A stretch of DNA of 64,000 bases from Bacillus sp. Xin1 (lineage in GTDB: Bacteria; Bacillota; Bacilli; Bacillales; Bacillaceae_G), in the NCBI RefSeq assembly GCF_013314535.1, contig NZ_JABUAE010000009.1:1-64000 (forward strand), written 5' to 3'. Shown here piece by piece: positions 17,517 through 26,340 of this stretch. Position numbers and translations under genes: made by a program. Every line of letters starts with the position of its first letter. Position 1 is the stretch's first letter. The notes below the pieces were generated by a model, which did no database searches, was not told the origin of the DNA, and saw only the letters and a program-made list of their open reading frames with translations.

Positions 17517-18813
17517 TTCCTTCTAATAACTCAATAATTTTCTCTTTATATTTTCCTTTTCTTCCATCTTCATAAATTAAATCATGTGGATAGAAAAGTT
17601 TCTGATCCCTTCTCTTCTTACCAGTAATCGCCTCTACAATATCCGACTCACGCGAAAGCTCCCTGAGGTCTCCGTTTGGCATAAGAAGTAAGATTGGCAA
17701 TCTCTCTTCTTCTTCTCCAGCACGATAAAAGTCATACGGTAAATCTGATGTTGAATCCACAACTAAATAGTACTCTGGATCGAGCCCAATCTTTTTAAAT
17801 AAACTACTTAATTCCATCCAATTATCTAAACCATGATTCTCTGTAAATTCTACATATTTAAAGAGATTTCGGTTCATAAAACGACGACATAAATCACTTA
17901 GAATTTGATCATCTTCATCTTGCCATACCTGGAAATAGTAATACATTACATTCTCATCTAGCTTTAAATAATCCTCTACTGTTACTTCCTCTTCAAATAA
18001 AGAATAGAAATGAACCGGATGATACTTAAATGTATAATACTGCTCATGCAATGTTTTTGCACGGTGTAAAATCTTTGTTAAAATCACTTCTGCGCTGCGC
18101 GTTACTGGATGGAAGTATACTTGCCAGTACATTTGATAGCGGCTCATAATATAATGCTCAACAGCGTGCATACCACTATTTTTAATCACGACTTGATTGC
18201 CGTATGGACGCATGACACGAAGTATACGTTCCATATCAAAATTCCCATACTTTACACCAGTAAAATATGCATCTCTTAATAAATAATCCATACGATCTGC
18301 ATCAATTTGACTAGAGATCATACTAATCGCTAATTTATTATCAGACGTTTTTGCAATCACATCTGCTACTTTTTGTGGAAATTCTCGGTCTACACGGCTA
18401 AGTACATCATTGATTTCCGTATCATCGACAATAATTTTTTGCGTGAACTTCTCATGATCTAATGAAAAAACTTTTTCAAAGGAATGGGAGAACGGACCGT
18501 GTCCCACATCGTGCAAGAGAGCTGCACATAAACATAACAATCTATCTTCTGCATTCCAATTTGGTCTGCCATCAAACACATCATCAATCATACGACGAAT
18601 AATCTCATATACACCTAATGAATGAGTAAAGCGACTATGTTCTGCACCATGAAATGTAAAAAACGTCGTTCCTAGCTGCTTAATACGGCGCAAACGTTGA
18701 AATTCCTTCGTTCCGATTAAATCCCAAATGACACGATCACGCACGTGTACATATTTATGTACTGGGTCTTTAAACACTTTTGTTTCGCTGAGTTTGTCGT
18801 TTAAATATACCAT
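17509..18813 (-). CDS. ywfO: HD-domain phosphohydrolase (YwfO family)
   Basis: The 434-residue protein is an SAMHD1/dGTPase-like HD phosphohydrolase. Metal ligands are His64 in AEHSRFTHSLG and His101-Asp102 in LLHDVGHGPFSH, with the later Asp in SSQIDADRMDYLLRDA. Relatives hydrolyse dNTPs or other nucleotides; the substrate here is not known. The length and C-terminal region agree with B. subtilis YwfO, which also sits between ywhB and rsfA. Confidence 0.88.
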   Translation of the reverse strand: MVYLNDKLSETKVFKDPVHKYVHVRDRVIWDLIGTKEFQRLRRIKQLGTTFFTFHGAEHSRFTHSLGVYEIIRRMIDDVFDGRPNWNAEDRLLCLCAALLHDVGHGPFSHSFEKVFSLDHEKFTQKIIVDDTEINDVLSRVDREFPQKVADVIAKTSDNKLAISMISSQIDADRMDYLLRDAYFTGVKYGNFDMERILRVMRPYGNQVVIKNSGMHAVEHYIMSRYQMYWQVYFHPVTRSAEVILTKILHRAKTLHEQYYTFKYHPVHFYSLFEEEVTVEDYLKLDENVMYYYFQVWQDEDDQILSDLCRRFMNRNLFKYVEFTENHGLDNWMELSSLFKKIGLDPEYYLVVDSTSDLPYDFYRAGEEEERLPILLLMPNGDLRELSRESDIVEAITGKKRRDQKLFYPHDLIYEDGRKGKYKEKIIELLEGKK

Positions 18814-18887
18814 ATCGACATCCTCCTTCCTTACTGCATTCTTACTTTATATTATAAACGAAATAGGAAAGAGAAAGAAACGAAAGA

Positions 18888-19088
18888 CTATATATAAATC
18901 CAAATTAAAAAACTAACATCAAACCATTCTTTTTAGATGGACGAGAGCATCCGGCCATGCATAGAAACGGTCAGTACCTTTTTTAGCCCCATGCCATGTA
19001 AAAACAAAAGGAGAAAATGAGTAAAAGTCTCTATTTGTTCTCCATAATCATAATTCATCTATTAGAAACTCGAATTGGATTTATATAG
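18888..19088. repeat. MITE-like repeat family 2, copy a (201 bp)
   Basis: The left end CTATATATAAATCCAAATT (18888-18906) is the inverted partner of AATTGGATTTATATAG (19073-19088). The interior contains GATGGACGAGAGCATCCGGC, CATGCATAGAAACGGTCAGT and AGCCCCATGCCATGTAAAAA, which recur in the copies at 27465, 30016 and 34471. There is no reading frame, so it is a non-autonomous element. It fills the gap between ywfO and the iron-binding lipoprotein gene. Confidence 0.65.
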
Positions 19089-19094
19089 AAATGC

Positions 19095-19135
19095 AGAAAA
19101 TCACTTCCGTTATAACGAAAGTGATTTTCTTTGTA
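19095..19135 (-). terminator. Terminator of the iron-uptake lipoprotein gene
   Basis: AGAAAATCACTT pairs with AAGTGATTTTCT (19095-19130), directly after the lipoprotein stop codon on the minus strand. Confidence 0.8.
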
Positions 19136-19137
19136 TA

Positions 19138-20079
19138 TTATTTTCCTAAAACGAACTCAGCAATTTCATCTAGGATCATTTCTTTACCAAGTGGGAAGTA
19201 TCCTTTATTTAGGTCTTCGTTCTTGATTGTAAATACGTGGTTGTTCTTAACAGCGTTCATGTTTTTCCAAATTGTTTCTTCTTGGAATTCTTTTAAGCGC
19301 TGAGAACCGTCACCAGTTGTAAATACGAATAAGTAATCTGGGTTGTAGTCGATTAATGCTTCTTTTTGTACTTGTACTAATGGTTTATCCATTGGTGTAC
19401 CTGGAACTGCTGGTAATTTTAAATCTTTGAAGATTACGCTACCGTAACCGTAGTCACCGTATACACGAAATGCATTTGGATATGCAGCCATTTTCATGAA
19501 CTTCGCATCACCAGTTTTTGCAACGATTTTATCGTGTAACTTGCTTGCTTTTTCATCATATTTCTTGAACCATGCAGTTGTTTCTTTTTCTTTATCAAAG
19601 ATTTTACCTAACTCTTCAAACTTTGGACGCCATTGATCTAATGGAGTTTTTAACATAACAGTTGGTGCAATTTTAGATAATTGATCATAGATTTTTTCTT
19701 GACGATTGTTCACAAGAATTAAATCTGGTTTTGCAGCAGCTACTGCTTCGATGTTAATTTTGTCGCCCCAAGCAGAGCCAACTGGTTTTACATCTTTTAA
19801 TTTATCCGCAATATGAGCATCAATTTTTTCTTGAGACGTATTTGCAGTAATGATTGGTTTCATTCCAAAGATTAATAATTCTTCTGTTGAACCACTAAGG
19901 TCAGCAATTTTCTTTGGATTTGCAGGAATTTTAATTTCACCTTTTGCATGTTGTACAGTACGCTCTTCCACTTTTGCGTCTGCTTTCTTTTCTTCTTTCT
20001 TGTCAGAAGAACAGGCTGCAAATAGTACAGAAGTAACGACTAGTACCATCGCTAATAATACCGCTTTAAATTTCTTCAT
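19138..20079 (-). CDS. Iron/siderophore ABC transporter substrate-binding lipoprotein
   Basis: The 313-residue protein starts with a lipoprotein signal peptide, lipobox LFAAC with Cys near 23, and then a charged linker (SSDKKEEKKADAK). The rest is a class III periplasmic-binding fold of the FecB/FhuD type, with the helical NPKKIADLSGSTEELLIFGMKP start and a linking helix. It delivers ferric siderophore to the permease encoded immediately upstream. The exact siderophore is not decidable. Two hairpins lie between the ATPase gene and this one. Confidence 0.9.
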   Translation of the reverse strand: MKKFKAVLLAMVLVVTSVLFAACSSDKKEEKKADAKVEERTVQHAKGEIKIPANPKKIADLSGSTEELLIFGMKPIITANTSQEKIDAHIADKLKDVKPVGSAWGDKINIEAVAAAKPDLILVNNRQEKIYDQLSKIAPTVMLKTPLDQWRPKFEELGKIFDKEKETTAWFKKYDEKASKLHDKIVAKTGDAKFMKMAAYPNAFRVYGDYGYGSVIFKDLKLPAVPGTPMDKPLVQVQKEALIDYNPDYLFVFTTGDGSQRLKEFQEETIWKNMNAVKNNHVFTIKNEDLNKGYFPLGKEMILDEIAEFVLGK

Positions 20080-20182
20080 ATTCCCACTCCTTCTGGATAT
20101 ATTTCTCTTATAAGTTGTACGTAACTATAAGAAACGACACACTAACATTAATATATATTAATTAAGTGTTGTATGTAGCCCG

Positions 20183-20237
20183 TTCTAACGGACGTTCAAC
20201 TTCCCATGTTGAATGAGAAGCTCAACGTCCATTAGAA
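20183..20237 (-). other. Second intercistronic hairpin of the iron operon
   Basis: TTCTAACGGACGTT (20183-20196) pairs with AACGTCCATTAGAA (20224-20237), a 14-bp stem with one mismatch and no U-run. It lies just upstream of the substrate-binding gene on the transcript and could protect that transcript's 5' end. Confidence 0.55.
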
Positions 20238-20274
20238 TCCCTCTCCCTATCTAAATACGGATAGGAAGAGGATT
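20236..20274 (-). terminator. Intercistronic hairpin/terminator after the ATPase gene
   Basis: AATCCCTCTCCCTATC pairs with GATAGGAAGAGGATT immediately after the ATPase stop. No long U-run follows, so partial termination or processing is more likely than a full stop. Confidence 0.55.
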
Positions 20275-20278
20275 TCTC

Positions 20279-21091
20279 TTATGCTTGCTTGCGTACTTGT
20301 TTATTTATCATTGTTAAATCATAAGTTAAGCAAATCGGTTTACAGTTGACAGGGCATGGAACAATTTGTGCTTCAATTTCAAACACATTACGAAGCGTTT
20401 CGCACGTCATAACCTCATCTGGCGTCCCTTGTTTCATTAACTTACCTGCTCTTAACGCAATCATATGATCTGAAAAACGAGAAGCATGGTTTAAATCATG
20501 AATAACCATAACGATTGTGCGGCCTTCTTCTTGATTTAACTTTTTCAATAAATTTAATACTTCCAATTGATGGGCCATGTCTAAGTATGTTGTTGGCTCA
20601 TCTAGCACAAGCAAATCCGTTCCTTGCGCAAGAGCCATTGCAATCCAGACACGTTGGCGTTGCCCACCTGATAGAGCTTCTGCTGGACGGTTCGCAAACT
20701 CTGTCATCCCTGTCACTTCAAGCGCCCAGTGGATGTAACGATAATCCTCTTCTTTCAGTGTTCCAAATCCCTTTTGATGCGGGAAACGTCCATATGAAAC
20801 AAGTTCAAACACAGTAAGACCTGTTGGCACCTCTGCAGTTTGTGGTAAAATCGCCATTTTCTTTGCGATTTCTTTTGTCGGCTGCTTCTCAATTGCTTTC
20901 CCATCAAGATATACAGTACCTCGTTTTGCTTTTAAAATACGAGAAGCTGTTTTTAACAATGTGGATTTCCCGCATCCATTTGGTCCAATAATCGTTGTAA
21001 TTTTCCCTTCTGGAATTTCCACTGACAATCCATCAATAATTAACCCTTCATTATAGCCAACAGATACCGAATCAACCGCTAAAGTTGCCAT
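20279..21091 (-). CDS. Iron/siderophore ABC transporter ATP-binding protein
   Basis: The 270-residue ATPase of the FecE/FhuC type has Walker A GPNGCGKST (36-44), signature LSGGQ (140-144), Walker B LVLDEP (161-166) and the switch His in VMVIHDLNH. It powers the two FecCD permeases encoded 15 bp upstream. A C-terminal extension contains CPVNCKPICL, a cysteine cluster found in several ATPases of this family. Under Fur control through the upstream promoter, by inference. Confidence 0.92.
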   Translation of the reverse strand: MATLAVDSVSVGYNEGLIIDGLSVEIPEGKITTIIGPNGCGKSTLLKTASRILKAKRGTVYLDGKAIEKQPTKEIAKKMAILPQTAEVPTGLTVFELVSYGRFPHQKGFGTLKEEDYRYIHWALEVTGMTEFANRPAEALSGGQRQRVWIAMALAQGTDLLVLDEPTTYLDMAHQLEVLNLLKKLNQEEGRTIVMVIHDLNHASRFSDHMIALRAGKLMKQGTPDEVMTCETLRNVFEIEAQIVPCPVNCKPICLTYDLTMINKQVRKQA

Positions 21092-21106
21092 ACAAAAAGC
21101 CTCCCT

Positions 21107-22123
21107 TTATTTTGTCCTCATAAGTAAATAAATGAAATATGGTGCACCGATTACAGAAATAACAAGACCGACTGGTATTTCAGATGTCGTTAGTACACTT
21201 CTTGAAATCAAATCTGCAAATAGTAGTAGGAATGTTCCAATTAATGCTGCTGTCGGTAACATAATTTGATGTTTCCCGCCGACAAGTCGCCTCGCCAAAT
21301 GCGGCGCCATTAAACCAATAAAGCCAATTCCGCCAGCGACTGCAACAGAAGCCCCTGCTAAACAAACAGCAATAAATAATAATTTTCGTCTTTCTTTCTC
21401 TACGTTTACGCCAAGTCCAACTGCCGCAGCGTCTCCTAAATTCATTACATTTAGCACATGCGCTTTACGAATTGCAATTGGTAAAAATATAAGCATCCAT
21501 GGAAGTACGCTTAATACGAATTTCCAGTCTGTTCCCCATAAACTTCCCGCTAACCAAATCGTTGCAAAACGGAAATCATTCGATGTCATTTTCATTGAAA
21601 AAATTAAACTAACAGCACCAAACCCTGCTGCAACCGCGATACCAACGAGTATTAAACGAGTTGATGAAACGCCGTCCTTCCATGCCAGTACATAAATAAT
21701 GACTGCTGCTAGTATTGCACCGACTAATGCAAAGAATGGAAGAATGAATACGGACAGAAGAGTACCAGTCCCTACTTTTCCAAAAAAGAAGTAAACGAAA
21801 ACAACAACAGTTAATCCTGCACCGGCATTAATACCGATAATTCCAGGATCAGCAAGTGGGTTTCGTGATAATCCTTGCATAATAGCACCGGACATTGCTA
21901 ATGCTGAACCAACTAATATAGCAATTACCATACGTGGCATACGAAATTCAAATAAAATAACTGACTGATCTTCTGCCCCTAATCCTACCAATGACTTTAA
22001 TACATCCATTGGGAGGATTTTAAATGTTCCTGTATTTAAACTAATAAGAAATACTGAAACAATTAAACAAGCTAAAATTGTTATGACTGAAATGTTCTTT
22101 TTTGTTAAGACGGTTGCCTTCAC
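21107..22123 (-). CDS. FecCD family iron ABC transporter permease 2
   Basis: The 338-residue protein has about ten membrane segments of the BtuC/FecCD fold. Blocks GSALAMSGAIMQGLSRNPLADPGIIGINAGAG and GGIGFIGLMAPHLARRLVG (the ATPase-coupling region) are characteristic. Its ATG overlaps the upstream permease stop by four bases (ATGA), so the two are translationally coupled and likely pair as a heterodimer. Confidence 0.92.
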   Translation of the reverse strand: MKATVLTKKNISVITILACLIVSVFLISLNTGTFKILPMDVLKSLVGLGAEDQSVILFEFRMPRMVIAILVGSALAMSGAIMQGLSRNPLADPGIIGINAGAGLTVVVFVYFFFGKVGTGTLLSVFILPFFALVGAILAAVIIYVLAWKDGVSSTRLILVGIAVAAGFGAVSLIFSMKMTSNDFRFATIWLAGSLWGTDWKFVLSVLPWMLIFLPIAIRKAHVLNVMNLGDAAAVGLGVNVEKERRKLLFIAVCLAGASVAVAGGIGFIGLMAPHLARRLVGGKHQIMLPTAALIGTFLLLFADLISRSVLTTSEIPVGLVISVIGAPYFIYLLMRTK

Positions 22124-23175
22124 ATTTTCCCTCTCCCTTCATTACGTGCTAAGTAGAGGAAGAATGGAACACCAATTAGTGCTGTAATGGCTCCAATTGG
22201 TGTTTCAAACGGCGGATTAATAATTCGTGATAGCATATCCGCACATTCAATTAACAATCCACCTAATACAGCAGAACACGGAATCACCCATCTATAATCT
22301 GAACCGACAAGAAAACGTGTCATATGCGGGATGACAAGCCCAACAAACCCAACGGATCCTGCCATAGATACTGCTGAACCTGTTAACACAAGCACAAGTA
22401 CAGTTCCGATAAATTTAATTAATGTTGTATTTTGACCAAGACCAATTGCAATTTCTTCACCGAAACTTAAAATGGTAATGTATCTCGACATCATAATCGC
22501 TATAACAAGACAAACAAGTCCAATCGGCAAGAGCATGTCAATACTCTGCCATTTCACACCAGCAACGCCGCCTGCATTCCACATACTCACCTCTTGTGCA
22601 AGATTGAAATAGAGTGCGATACCAGATGAAATAGCCCCTAGTAGAGCGCTAATTGCTGCTCCAGCTAACGCTAATTTAACAGGTGTTAATCCGCCCGGTG
22701 AAGATGCCCCAATGCCGTATACAATACTTGCTCCAAATGCTGCTCCAATAAAAGAAGCGATAACAAACATTAAATACGGTGAATTTGGGAAAAACGCATA
22801 CATAATTGCAATCCCAAATACCGCTCCATCAGTAATCCCCATTAATGATGGAGATGCAAGCGGATTCCGTGTCATCCCTTGCATAATCGCACCGGATACT
22901 GCTAAAAAGGCACCAGCAACAACTCCGCCAATTGCCCTAGGCATACGTAGCTCCCAAATCACATTATGATGCGTCAAAGAACCATCAAACTGAAAGACAG
23001 CTTGCCATACAGTTTTCAAACTAATATCCGCTGCACCAAATGAGATTGAAGTTGCCATACTTAAAGCTAACAAAATTGTTCCCGCTATTAAAATAATAGA
23101 AGCAATAAGCGGTCTACTCTTAATCTCTTTCACATTTAATTCCTGTTGCTCAATATTCCTCGCGCTTGCTTCCAT
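22120..23175 (-). CDS. FecCD family iron ABC transporter permease 1
   Basis: The 351-residue permease is the first gene of the transporter operon. It has a hydrophilic start (about 25 residues) and then about ten membrane segments. The FecCD blocks GAFLAVSGAIMQGMTRNPLA and GSVGFVGLVIPHMTRFLVG are present. Two Fur-like sites lie 40-115 bp upstream, so expression should rise in iron starvation. Confidence 0.92.
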   Translation of the reverse strand: MEASARNIEQQELNVKEIKSRPLIASIILIAGTILLALSMATSISFGAADISLKTVWQAVFQFDGSLTHHNVIWELRMPRAIGGVVAGAFLAVSGAIMQGMTRNPLASPSLMGITDGAVFGIAIMYAFFPNSPYLMFVIASFIGAAFGASIVYGIGASSPGGLTPVKLALAGAAISALLGAISSGIALYFNLAQEVSMWNAGGVAGVKWQSIDMLLPIGLVCLVIAIMMSRYITILSFGEEIAIGLGQNTTLIKFIGTVLVLVLTGSAVSMAGSVGFVGLVIPHMTRFLVGSDYRWVIPCSAVLGGLLIECADMLSRIINPPFETPIGAITALIGVPFFLYLARNEGRGKM

Positions 23176-23214
23176 CCCTCAACCACCCTAACCAACAACA
23201 TATATTTAATAAAA

Positions 23215-23229
23215 TGAGATTCATTCTCA
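23215..23229. promoter_or_regulatory. Second Fur-box-like site
   Basis: TGAGATTCATTCTCA is a 7-1-7 inverted repeat and keeps the TGA.A.T...TCA skeleton of the Bacillus Fur box. It lies between the consensus box and the permease start. Confidence 0.6.
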
Positions 23230-23266
23230 AGAAACAGCAAAAGAAAATCGGGTGTATCCACCTTTT

Positions 23267-23289
23267 TGATAATGATTATCAGAATCATA
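23267..23289. promoter_or_regulatory. Fur box (consensus)
   Basis: TGATAATGATTATCA (23267-23281) matches the Bacillus 7-1-7 Fur consensus TGATAATNATTATCA exactly, and AGAATCATA continues the 19-bp form. It is about 90 bp upstream of the first permease gene, where it would block the promoter when iron is plentiful. Confidence 0.9.
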
Positions 23290-23452
23290 ATTCTATTCTA
23301 CCTACCGGTACAAAAGGCTGTCAACCATTATTTTGCAATATCAAACTAATGTAATTGATATAAAACCAATATCATAATATGTAATTTATCCATTCATACA
23401 TGTTCATCGTATATCAGTATTTAAAAATAATTTTTAATTTCCACAATAAAAA

Positions 23453-23482
23453 AAGAAGAGTAAAATATTCACTCTTCTTACT
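23453..23482 (-). terminator. Terminator of the DUF1450 gene
   Basis: AAGAAGAGT (23453-23461) pairs with ACTCTTCTT (23471-23479). On the minus strand the stem is followed by TTTTTTATTG. Confidence 0.8.
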
Positions 23483-23702
23483 TACTTAATTTCGCTTCGA
23501 TTTTCTTAATCAGTTCATCTTCAGTTGGCGCTGCAACTGGACGATTATTCACAAAAGCGAATGATTTTTTACGACCTGGTCCACAATAAGATTGACAACC
23601 AACCTCAATATTTGCACATGAATCTACTTTTTTGAGCTTTGGTATCAAGGTCTTAATGTTCGTCGCCTGACAATCATCACACACACGAAATTCATTTCCC
23701 AT
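23478..23702 (-). CDS. DUF1450 family protein
   Basis: The 74-residue protein resembles the YuzB/DUF1450 family: [20 protein letters not shown] followed by [19 protein letters not shown]. Four cysteines (CDDC and C....C near the middle) suggest a thioredoxin-like or metal-binding small domain; the role is unknown. I start it at the ATG at 23702, with GAGGAAG about 11 nt upstream. An upstream GTG in frame (23759) would add a Cys-containing stretch but has no ribosome binding site. Confidence 0.72.
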   Translation of the reverse strand: MGNEFRVCDDCQATNIKTLIPKLKKVDSCANIEVGCQSYCGPGRKKSFAFVNNRPVAAPTEDELIKKIEAKLSK

Positions 23703-23923
23703 TCTATATAACACTTCCTCTATTTTTAACTTTTCACAAGTACATTTAACAATAAACACTAAATGGTATTTTACCGCTCTTTGAGGCTTGATGCAAGTTT
23801 CCCTCTATGGGTCCTACGCGATAGAAAACCTCACTTTCCCCTTCATTTTTCCCTTTATAAACTCCCTTCATTCGTGCAACAATTTCTTACTTCCATCAAA
23901 ATCTACCATATTTTTAAAAGCTT

Positions 23924-23954
23924 TGTATAAAAGCCATTTCTTTTGCCCATTATA
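23924..23954 (+). promoter_or_regulatory. Candidate forespore (SigG/SigF-type) promoter of rsfA
   Basis: TGTATA (23924-23929) and CATTATA (23948-23954) are 18 bp apart, close to the forespore sigma-G consensus TGNATA-N17/18-CATNNTA. B. subtilis rsfA is known to be expressed in the forespore, so the site fits the gene. It is a pattern match only. Confidence 0.55.
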
Positions 23955-23992
23955 AAAATAGGAAGTTCATAAAAAGAAAGGGAGTTGAATCT

Positions 23993-24658
23993 ATGAAAGT
24001 AAGACAAGATGCTTGGACAGACGAGGACGATTTATTACTTGCGGAAACCGTACTACGTCATGTTCGAGAAGGAAGTACACAATTAAATGCATTTGAAGAA
24101 GTTGGTGATCAATTAAATCGCACCTCAGCTGCTTGTGGATTTCGCTGGAATGCTGTTGTGCGTTATAGCTACGAGCAAGCTTTACAGCTAGCAAAAAGAC
24201 ATCGAAAAGATAAAATGCGTGCCGCTAGCGGCGAACAGGCAAAAAAACGCCTACTTTATACGCCACCAGCTTCAGCGATAATTACGAATGATGAAGAACC
24301 TGTTGTAAACACAACTGTCCCTCGTTCAGAACCAGTTGTATCTAACACTTCTATAACAATGCAAGATGTAATTTACTTTTTACAAACTGTGGGGTCTTCA
24401 AACGTAAAAGTAACAGCACTCGAAAACGAGAATACGAGATTGAAACAAGAAATGAAAGCTCAAATACTTCGTAATGAAGAATTAGAAAAGAAATTAGAAA
24501 AGCTAGAACAACAATCTAATACAGTACAAGAAGATTACGAAACGCTCATGAATATTATGAACCGCGCTCGTAAATTAGCATTAATGGATGATGAAGAGCC
24601 AACGCAAACCTCTTTCCGTATGGATCGAAACGGTAACTTAGAGAAAATTGCAGAATAA
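23993..24658 (+). CDS. rsfA: Prespore-specific transcription factor RsfA
   Basis: The 221-residue regulator has an N-terminal Myb/SANT-like DNA-binding domain (about 5-62; [20 protein letters not shown] and [13 protein letters not shown]), a linker, and a C-terminal coiled coil (about 130-190). RsfA fine-tunes the sigma-F regulon in the forespore of B. subtilis. GGGAG precedes the ATG. Its position between ywfO and lipL matches B. subtilis ywfN. Confidence 0.9.
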   Translation: MKVRQDAWTDEDDLLLAETVLRHVREGSTQLNAFEEVGDQLNRTSAACGFRWNAVVRYSYEQALQLAKRHRKDKMRAASGEQAKKRLLYTPPASAIITNDEEPVVNTTVPRSEPVVSNTSITMQDVIYFLQTVGSSNVKVTALENENTRLKQEMKAQILRNEELEKKLEKLEQQSNTVQEDYETLMNIMNRARKLALMDDEEPTQTSFRMDRNGNLEKIAE

Positions 24659-24690
24659 AAAGGATGCAGGTGTCTGCATCCTTTTTATTC
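24657..24690. terminator. Bidirectional terminator
   Basis: AAAAAGGATGCAG pairs with CTGCATCCTTTTT (24657-24686) between convergent rsfA and the lipoprotein gene. Confidence 0.85.
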
Positions 24691-25281
24691 TGGTTTTAAA
24701 TTCAACATATGAGACTCTTCTAACTTAGAATCCTTGCGAATGTTTGGATAGATTTCTTTTTTCGGATTTTCTTTAAATTCCACTACCCCAACTGTTTTTA
24801 CTGGAGCACTAATCGCTTCATATGCAGAATCACTTACTACCGCGAACATATCTGCATATTTGCGAGCATCTCCAATAATTACGTTACCTTCGTACTTCAT
24901 TTTTTTATCGCCAATCATGACATCATTTTGCTCATTTTTTGCAAATACAATACTCGTATCATTAGAGACAGATGGTAATGTTGTAATTAGTTTCGTTTCT
25001 TCACCATCTACTTTTCTTAACAGCTTTTCTTTTACAAACTTTTCTGCTGTCGTTTTATTCATGATTAATACTTTTTGGTCATTTACCTTATCAAATTTAA
25101 CAGTATACTTCGCTTCAGATTCTATTTCTTTTTTATGTTGATCAATTGTTTGTTGTACAACTGTTTCATCACCATACATCAATACGCCGTTTGCTTGTGG
25201 GGCAATCATGTCCATAATTGAACAACCACTAAATACCGCAGCTGACATAATCGCTACAAGTCCTAATTTTACTTTTTTCAT
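24685..25281 (-). CDS. Lipoprotein of unknown function (BA_5634-like)
   Basis: The 198-residue protein has a lipoprotein signal peptide with lipobox VFSGC (Cys near 20). The remainder is a charged extracytoplasmic domain with no motif I recognise; the block TLPSVSNDTSIVFAKNEQND sits in its middle. It looks like the B. cereus-group lipoprotein family named after B. anthracis BA_5634; that naming is from memory and position, not a search. It takes the place of the unrelated ywfM in B. subtilis. Monocistronic with an AGGAGG site. Confidence 0.75.
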   Translation of the reverse strand: MKKVKLGLVAIMSAAVFSGCSIMDMIAPQANGVLMYGDETVVQQTIDQHKKEIESEAKYTVKFDKVNDQKVLIMNKTTAEKFVKEKLLRKVDGEETKLITTLPSVSNDTSIVFAKNEQNDVMIGDKKMKYEGNVIIGDARKYADMFAVVSDSAYEAISAPVKTVGVVEFKENPKKEIYPNIRKDSKLEESHMLNLKPE

Positions 25282-25460
25282 TTATATTCCTCCTAAAACT
25301 ATAATGACAGTTCTCAGTTTAATGACAAAAACGGCTTTTACCAATCTCCTTTCCTTACAGTAACATTACAATCTCGTAAGGTTCTTTTTCACAACTCTCC
25401 TCTCTTCTCACTTTTTTGCTATAATAAAGGTTGTCATTTTATAAATAAGGGGTTAGTTAT

Positions 25461-26306
25461 ATGAGCAATTCCCGTTCAATCTTATCTCAACCTGAGTGGC
25501 GTATTGTAGATCAGTCCAGTTTAGGACAGACCTTCCACGCACTTCAATCATTCGCTATGGATGATACATTGTGCACAACGATCGGAAATGGTACATCTAC
25601 TTCGACGATGCGCTCTTGGGTTCATCACAATACAATTGTTCTTGGCATTCAAGATTCTCGTCTTCCTCATTTGCAGGAAGGGATTTCTTTTTTAAAACAG
25701 AAGGATTTCAATGTCATTGTTCGTAATTCAGGTGGTCTTGCAGTCGTACTTGATGAAGGGGTTTTAAACGTATCGCTTCTATTTCAAGAAACCGAAAAAG
25801 GAATTGATATCGACCTTGGATACGATACGATGTGGCATTTAATTAAAGAAATGTTAAAAGATTACGATGTTGATATCGAGGCAAAAGAAATCGTTGGCTC
25901 TTATTGTCCTGGCAGCTATGACTTAAGTATTCGTGATCAGAAATTTGCAGGTATTTCACAGCGCCGCATTCGCGGAGGGGTTGCTGTACAAATTTACTTA
26001 TGTGCTACAGGTAGCGGCTCCGAACGTGCGGCACTGGTTCGTGATTTTTACAACTTAGCAATTCAAGGTGAAGAAACGAGATTTACTTATCCTGAAATTA
26101 TACCAAGTACAATGGCTTCTTTATCTGAATTACTTGGTGAAACGATTACCGTTCAAGATTTAATGATGCGTTTATTAAAAACACTGCAGCAGTTTGCGCC
26201 GCGATTAACACCATCACAATTAACGGTGGATGAAGTTCCTTTATACGAAATGAACTTGCAGCGTATGATTGACCGCAATAATAAAGCACTTAGTCTTGAG
26301 AAATAA
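25461..26306 (+). CDS. lipL: Octanoyl-[GcvH]:protein N-octanoyltransferase
   Basis: The 281-residue enzyme moves octanoyl groups from GcvH to E2 subunits during lipoate assembly. It belongs to the BPL/LplA/LipB fold: [20 protein letters not shown] is the substrate loop, and the nucleophile Cys149 is in [12 protein letters not shown], with Lys161 in [12 protein letters not shown]. The length and Cys position agree with LipL of B. subtilis (ywfL), and the gene sits next to pta as there. Confidence 0.92.
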   Translation: MSNSRSILSQPEWRIVDQSSLGQTFHALQSFAMDDTLCTTIGNGTSTSTMRSWVHHNTIVLGIQDSRLPHLQEGISFLKQKDFNVIVRNSGGLAVVLDEGVLNVSLLFQETEKGIDIDLGYDTMWHLIKEMLKDYDVDIEAKEIVGSYCPGSYDLSIRDQKFAGISQRRIRGGVAVQIYLCATGSGSERAALVRDFYNLAIQGEETRFTYPEIIPSTMASLSELLGETITVQDLMMRLLKTLQQFAPRLTPSQLTVDEVPLYEMNLQRMIDRNNKALSLEK

Positions 26307-26307
26307 C

Positions 26308-26338
26308 AAAGGCCCCGCTATATAGCGAGGCCTTTCGT
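26308..26338. terminator. Bidirectional terminator
   Basis: AAAGGCC...GCTA pairs with TAGC..GGCCTTT (26308-26334) between convergent lipL and pta. Confidence 0.8.
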
Positions 26339-26340
26339 TT

